From contig NZ_QXCP01000001.1 in assembly GCF_003711805.1 (NCBI RefSeq), positions 174,584 to 238,583 of the forward strand: 64,000 nt of DNA, written 5' to 3'. This DNA comes from Brachybacterium sp. EE-P12 (GTDB taxonomy: Bacteria; Actinomycetota; Actinomycetes; Actinomycetales; Dermabacteraceae). Shown piece by piece: positions 60,473 to 64,000 of this stretch (its first letter is position 1; every line of letters begins with the position of its first letter). The notes below the pieces were generated by a model. It was given only the letters and a program-made list of their open reading frames with translations, was not told where the DNA came from and made no database searches. A program made the translations under genes and the position numbers.

Positions 60473-61666
60473 ATGAGCACGAAGCCCCTGTCCGTCGCCG
60501 TGATCGGAGCCGGCATGGCCGGCCGCACCCACGCCAACGCCTGGCGCCAGGCCGGCACCGTCTACGACCTGGGCCTGCCGCCCGTGCGCCTGGCCACCAT
60601 CGCCGACGCCCACCTCCCCTTCGCCGAGGACGCCGCCGCGCGCTACGGCTACGAGAACGCCGTGGGCGACTGGCGCGCCGTCGCCGAGGACGACTCGATC
60701 GCCATCGTCTCGATCGTCGTGGGCAATGCCCTGCACCGCGAGATCGCCGAGGCCATGGCCGCGGCCGGCAAGCACGTGCTGTGCGAGAAGCCGCTCGCAG
60801 GCACCCTCGAGGACGCGAAGGCCATGGCCGAGCTCGAGGCGCAGCACCCGGAGCTCGTGCTCGCCACCGGCTACACCTTCCGCCGCAACGCCGGCATCGC
60901 CATGCTCGCGAAGCTCGCCCGCGAGGGTGCCCTCGGCGAGGTCTCCCACCTCGACGCCCGCTACTGGTGCGACTACGGCGCGGACCCGAACGTGCCGATG
61001 GCCTGGCGGTACAGGGGCCCGATGGGCTCCGGCGCGCTCGGCGACGTCGGCTCGCACCTGGTGGACTCGGCCGAGCTGATCATGGGGCCCGTCGTCGAGG
61101 TCTCCGGCGCGCAGCTGGTGCGCACGATCGCCGAGCGCCCGGTCGCCAGCGGCGCCGTCGCGGGCGGCCGGGGCGTCACCGCCGCGGCCGACGCCCCCAA
61201 GGAGGAGGTGGAGAACGACGACGTCGCGACCTTCACCGCCCGCTTCGCCTCCGGCGCGGCCGGCACCTTCTCCGTCTCGCGCGTCGCCCACGGCCTGCCC
61301 AACTACAAGAACCTCGCCGTGCTCGGCACCGGCGGCACCGCCACCTGGTCCCTGGACCGCACCGGCGAGATCCAGCTGGCCGACGCCTCCTCGCCCGCGG
61401 GCCTCGGCGGCCTCCGCCAGGTGCTGGTGAACCCCGAGTTCCCCTACTTCGCGAACGGCTCCTCGATGGCCTTCGGCGGGGTGGGTCTGAATCAGATCGA
61501 GCAGTTCACCTACCAGGCCCACGCCTTCCTCCAGCAGGTCGCCGGCATCGAGGACGGCGCCCTGCCGCGCTGCGCGAGCTTCGCCGACGGCTACCGCCAG
61601 ATGCGCATCCTCGGCGCGGTCGCGGAGTCCGCCGAGCGCGGCGGTGCGGCCGTCCAGGTCGACTGA
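60473..61666 (+). CDS. Gfo/Idh/MocA-family dehydrogenase (second copy)
   Basis: This 397-residue enzyme has GAGMAGRTHANAW for NAD binding, CEKPLAGTLEDAK (EKP motif), and ALGDVGSHLVDSAELI for the catalytic His. The ATG follows GAGAGGACCG. It leads a three-gene set with a TIM-barrel protein and a tautomerase, close to iolC. Family members oxidise inositols and related polyols. It is only distantly similar to the one at 51380, so the substrate probably differs. Confidence 0.85.
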   Translation: MSTKPLSVAVIGAGMAGRTHANAWRQAGTVYDLGLPPVRLATIADAHLPFAEDAAARYGYENAVGDWRAVAEDDSIAIVSIVVGNALHREIAEAMAAAGKHVLCEKPLAGTLEDAKAMAELEAQHPELVLATGYTFRRNAGIAMLAKLAREGALGEVSHLDARYWCDYGADPNVPMAWRYRGPMGSGALGDVGSHLVDSAELIMGPVVEVSGAQLVRTIAERPVASGAVAGGRGVTAAADAPKEEVENDDVATFTARFASGAAGTFSVSRVAHGLPNYKNLAVLGTGGTATWSLDRTGEIQLADASSPAGLGGLRQVLVNPEFPYFANGSSMAFGGVGLNQIEQFTYQAHAFLQQVAGIEDGALPRCASFADGYRQMRILGAVAESAERGGAAVQVD

Positions 61667-61698
61667 CCCCGTCCCACTGACGCGAAAGGATCCCCGCC

Positions 61699-62703
61699 AT
61701 GGCCTTCACCTACGGCGCCTACACCGCCTGCCTGCAGGACCGCTCCCTGGCCGAGGCCCTCGACGTGCTCGCCGCCGCGGGCCTGAAGGGCGCCGAGCTC
61801 AACACCGGCGGCTTCATCCCCTCCCCGCACGCGCACGTCGACGCGCTGCTGGTCAGCGAGAAGGAGCGGCGCGAGCTGCGCGCCCTCTTCGCCGACAAGG
61901 GCATGGAGCTGACCGGTCTGACCGTCTCCGGCAACCCGCTCTCGCCGCTGCCCACCGAGGGCCTCCCGCACGCCCACGACCTGCGACGCACCATCGAGCT
62001 GGCCGGGACGCTCGGCGTGCGTGACGTGGTCGCGATGTCCGGCACCCCCGGCACCGACCCCGGCGCCCGCTGCCCGGCCTGGATCGTGAACCCCTGGAAC
62101 GGCATCGACCTCGAGATCCTGGACTACCAGTGGTCCGTCGCGGTGCCCTTCTGGAAGGAGGTCGACGCCCTCGCCCGGGCGCACGACGTCCAGCTCGCCT
62201 TCGAGATGCACCCCCGCAACCTCGTCTTCTCCCCGCCCACCTTCGAGCAGTTCCTGGACCGCGTGGAGCCGACGAACATCGGCGTGAACCTCGACCCCTC
62301 GCACCTGTTCTGGCAGCAGATGGAGCCGATCGACTGCATCGAGCGGCTCGGCGCGCACATCACGCACGTCCATGCCAAGGACACCGCGGTGCTGCCCGGC
62401 GCGGCGGTGCGCGGCGTGCTCGACACCGTCTTCGACCCGGTGCCGGAGGACTCTGCCCAGCGCACCCCCACCGGCATCGGCCACTGGTGCTCGACCTGGC
62501 CCGAGGACCCGGCCTGGCGCTTCGTGGCCCTCGGCGAGGGGCACGACGTCGACTACTGGACCCGATTCCTCGCGGCGCTCGCCGCGGTGAACCCCGACCT
62601 GAGCGTCAACATCGAGCACGAGGACGCGGCGTTCGGGCAGGTCGAGGGCCTCGAGCGCGGCGCCCGCACCCTGCTCGCCGCCGCCGGGGCCGCCGGGGTC
62701 TGA
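61699..62703 (+). CDS. Sugar-phosphate isomerase/epimerase-family TIM barrel protein
   Basis: This 334-residue xylose-isomerase-like barrel has metal-site text LAFEMHPRNL, VNLDPSHLFW, HVHAKDTAV and NIEHEDAAF. The ATG follows GAAAGGATCC. It lies 32 bp after the Idh/MocA gene, so product passing between the two is likely. It has a longer C-terminal half than the others. The reaction is unknown; a keto-inositol or keto-sugar isomerase is a fair guess. Confidence 0.8.
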   Translation: MAFTYGAYTACLQDRSLAEALDVLAAAGLKGAELNTGGFIPSPHAHVDALLVSEKERRELRALFADKGMELTGLTVSGNPLSPLPTEGLPHAHDLRRTIELAGTLGVRDVVAMSGTPGTDPGARCPAWIVNPWNGIDLEILDYQWSVAVPFWKEVDALARAHDVQLAFEMHPRNLVFSPPTFEQFLDRVEPTNIGVNLDPSHLFWQQMEPIDCIERLGAHITHVHAKDTAVLPGAAVRGVLDTVFDPVPEDSAQRTPTGIGHWCSTWPEDPAWRFVALGEGHDVDYWTRFLAALAAVNPDLSVNIEHEDAAFGQVEGLERGARTLLAAAGAAGV

Positions 62704-62755
62704 CCCCGCCGGGGCCCGGCGCCGGTGGATCACGGCGCCGGCCCGGTCGTGGTCG

Positions 62756-62807
62756 ATCCCATGAGAAGTGTCGATATCGGGCGTCATTCCAGCACTTCTC
62801 ATGGGAT
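62756..62807. terminator. Stem-loop after the TIM-barrel gene
   Basis: ATCCCATGAGAAGTG and CACTTCTCATGGGAT form a perfect 15-bp stem; the 22-nt loop contains CGATATCG. It lies 52 bp past the stop and about 100 bp before the tautomerase gene. Confidence 0.6.
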
Positions 62808-62904
62808 GGGGCCGCCGCAACGTCGCCGTCCCGTACCGTCCCGCCTCGTCCCGTCCCGCCACCTCTGCTCTGCCCGCAGTCCCGTCCCATAGAAGGAGCA
62901 CCTC

Positions 62905-63294
62905 ATGCCTCTCGTCCGCATCACCCAGCAGGACGTCCGCACCCCCGAAGAGACCCGGCAGATGGCCGATCTCGTCCAGGACGTCATGCTCGAGCTGTTC
63001 GCCGCCCCGCCCGGGGACCGCTACCAGATCGTCGAGACTCTCCCGGTCGGCTCGATCATCGCCGAGGACACCGGGCTCGGCCTCGAGCGCAGCGACGGCG
63101 TCGTCATCATCCACATCACCCAGCAGGGCAGGGGAGAGGAGCAGAAGAAGGCGATCTACGCCGCCCTCGCCGAGCGACTCTCCGCCGCGGGGCTCGTGCG
63201 CGAGGACGACCTGATCATCTCCGTCGTGGAGAACGGCCACGAGGACTGGTCGTTCGGGAAGGGGCGTGCGCAGTTCCTCACCGGGGAGCTCTGA
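62905..63294 (+). CDS. Tautomerase-superfamily protein, malonate semialdehyde decarboxylase-like
   Basis: This 129-residue protein starts Met-Pro, so Pro becomes the catalytic N-terminus after Met removal. It has the length and text of malonate semialdehyde decarboxylases: DRYQIVE, EDTGLGL, EEQKK, VVENGHEDWSFGKGRAQFLTGEL. Counted from Pro1, Asp37, Arg75, Trp114 and Phe116 are in place, but the position of the second Arg (73) is Gln. The ATG follows AGAAGGAG. Malonate semialdehyde is an inositol intermediate, so it may offer a route to acetaldehyde, or do a related keto-acid tautomerisation. Confidence 0.82.
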   Translation: MPLVRITQQDVRTPEETRQMADLVQDVMLELFAAPPGDRYQIVETLPVGSIIAEDTGLGLERSDGVVIIHITQQGRGEEQKKAIYAALAERLSAAGLVREDDLIISVVENGHEDWSFGKGRAQFLTGEL

Positions 63295-63348
63295 GCCCGG
63301 AGCTTCTGCACTCGGCCGGCAGTCCCGCAACCGGGCGCCTGCGGCGAC

Positions 63349-63405
63349 CGAGTGCTGCATCTGGACCGCTATGGCGGCCCCTTAGCGGTCCAGATGCAGC
63401 ACTCG
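63349..63405. terminator. Perfect stem-loop, copy 2 of a 57-bp element
   Basis: This has the same arms as 60298-60356 and a loop differing in only a few bases, 54 bp past the tautomerase stop. Confidence 0.7.
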
Positions 63406-63414
63406 ATGGGAGGT

Positions 63415-63468
63415 CGGGCGCTGCGGGCCCGGCCGCATCACCGGGCGCTGCGGGCCCGGCCGCGTCAC
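63415..63468. repeat. 27-bp tandem duplication before iolC
   Basis: Two adjacent copies of a 27-bp unit (starting CGGGCGCTGCGGGCCCGG) differ at one base. They lie between the copy-2 hairpin and the iolC operator. Confidence 0.65.
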
Positions 63469-63503
63469 CCGGCCCCGTCGGCTCCGCCCGACAAGCAAGC
63501 AGA

Positions 63504-63517
63504 TTTGTATGGACAAA
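63504..63517. promoter_or_regulatory. IolR-like operator before iolC
   Basis: TTTGTATGGACAAA is an inverted repeat resembling TTGTCAAGACAA at 58267. It lies about 100 bp before the iolC start. The regulator is not in the window. Confidence 0.5.
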
Positions 63518-63617
63518 GAGCGTCTCCCATGTGATCATGGGAGCACCCGGAAGGTCGCGCAGCAGTGCAGCCAGCGACGTCCGCACCAGGTTCTGACGCA
63601 GGGAGGCATGGACAGCC

Positions 63618-64000
63618 ATGGCATCTGATCTCGACATCATCACGTTCGGCCGCAGCGGCGTGGACATCTACCCCTTGGAGATCGAGAAGGGGCTCGAGGA
63701 CATCCACAGCTTCGGGAAGTTCCTCGGCGGCAGCCCGACGAACGTCGCCGTCGCCGCCGCACGGCTCGGGCACACCCCGGCCGTGATCACCGGCGTGGGG
63801 GACGACCCCTTCGGCCGCTACGTGGTCAAGGAGATGGAGCGCCTCGGCGTCTCGGGCCGCTTCGTCGTGAGGAACACGGAGCTGAACACCCCGATCACGC
63901 TGTGCGAGATCTTCCCGCCGGACGACTTCCCGCTGTACTTCTACCGCCAGCCCAGCGCTCCCGATCTGCAGGTCGCCCCCGAGCACCTCGACCTCGACGC
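63618..64000 (+). CDS. iolC: 5-dehydro-2-deoxygluconokinase, N-terminal part
   Basis: The first 127 residues of a PfkB-family kinase are visible before the window ends; full proteins are about 320-340 residues. FGRSGVDIYPLEIEKGLEDIHSFGKFLGGSPTNVAVAAARLG is the IolC N-terminus, with the sugar-binding GGSPTN motif. The ATG follows GGGAGG at slightly long spacing. It phosphorylates 5-keto-2-deoxygluconate ahead of the IolJ aldolase. iolB is usually close and may lie beyond 64000. Confidence 0.9.
   Translation, partial: MASDLDIITFGRSGVDIYPLEIEKGLEDIHSFGKFLGGSPTNVAVAAARLGHTPAVITGVGDDPFGRYVVKEMERLGVSGRFVVRNTELNTPITLCEIFPPDDFPLYFYRQPSAPDLQVAPEHLDLD

Noticed and set aside
60298..63405. Insertion sequence or composite transposon bounded by the identical hairpins
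   Set aside because: No transposase, no target duplication and genes that fit the inositol theme; a repeat or terminator explanation is simpler.

Overview
The window reads as chromosome of a very GC-rich actinobacterium (roughly 70% G+C, GTG starts, GAAGGAG-type ribosome binding sites, ATGA/GTGA start-stop overlaps). A Micrococcales genus such as Brachybacterium would fit, but the sequence alone does not prove the genus. There are no rRNA or tRNA genes, no transposases, no phage genes and no CRISPR array. Almost every gene belongs to uptake or breakdown of sugar acids, deoxy-sugars, glycans or inositol, so this is a 64 kb catabolic island. It has four local regulators (three FadR-type GntR, one LysR) and many intergenic operators and hairpins.

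Region 1 (1-6.0 kb, minus strand) looks like a D-apionate route: GntP-type permease, ApnO-like oxidoisomerase, a TIM-barrel protein placed as 3-oxo-isoapionate decarboxylase, a one-chain DhaK-DhaL tetrulose kinase and an RpiB-type tetrose-phosphate isomerase cut by the window edge. Region 2 (6.2-11.6 kb) holds a FadR regulator diverging from a TIM-barrel protein, an SDR, an MFS anion transporter and a 3-hydroxyacyl-CoA-dehydrogenase-like enzyme. Region 3 (11.8-18.7 kb) is one plus-strand operon: second GntP permease, DUF1537 four-carbon acid-sugar kinase, L-threonate-dehydrogenase-like enzyme, FMN-dependent 2-hydroxyacid dehydrogenase, D-2-hydroxyacid dehydrogenase and SDR. Region 4 (18.7-25.8 kb) is transport: an MFS carrier, a KdgT-type permease and a LysR regulator diverging from a complete tripartite tricarboxylate transporter (tctCBA).

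Region 5 (25.8-30.0 kb) is L-rhamnonate catabolism: SDR, zinc-type alcohol dehydrogenase, RhmD dehydratase and an FAH-family hydrolase, expected to yield pyruvate and L-lactate. Region 6 (30.0-37.1 kb) holds an Nramp-fold transporter lacking the metal-site motifs with a small membrane partner, a D-2-hydroxyacid dehydrogenase, an SDR, a FadR regulator and an IlvD/Edd sugar-acid dehydratase.

Region 7 (37.6-51.2 kb) links glycan breakdown to non-phosphorylative L-fucose oxidation: L-fuconate dehydratase, mutarotase, aldo/keto reductase, lactonase, FadR regulator, cytoplasmic GH29 alpha-L-fucosidase, a sugar ABC importer, a GH5_18-like beta-mannosidase and a GH38 alpha-mannosidase. The glycosidase set fits trimmed N-glycans. 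The fucose branch needs a 2-keto-3-deoxy-fuconate dehydrogenase and a diketo-acid hydrolase, which region 5 can supply.

Region 8 (51.4-64 kb) is myo-inositol catabolism: iolD-iolA-iolE-iolH and an Idh/MocA dehydrogenase on the minus strand; an IolT-like transporter, a second Idh/MocA enzyme, a TIM-barrel protein, a malonate-semialdehyde-decarboxylase-like tautomerase and the start of iolC on the plus strand. No iolB is seen.

Control elements: a TCCTATAGGA-like palindrome recurs upstream of several operons in the first 33 kb only. Separate operator candidates serve the IlvD/Edd gene, the fucose genes, the glycan genes and the inositol genes. Long stem-loops without T-tracts follow many gene ends; two are nearly identical and bracket one three-gene block.
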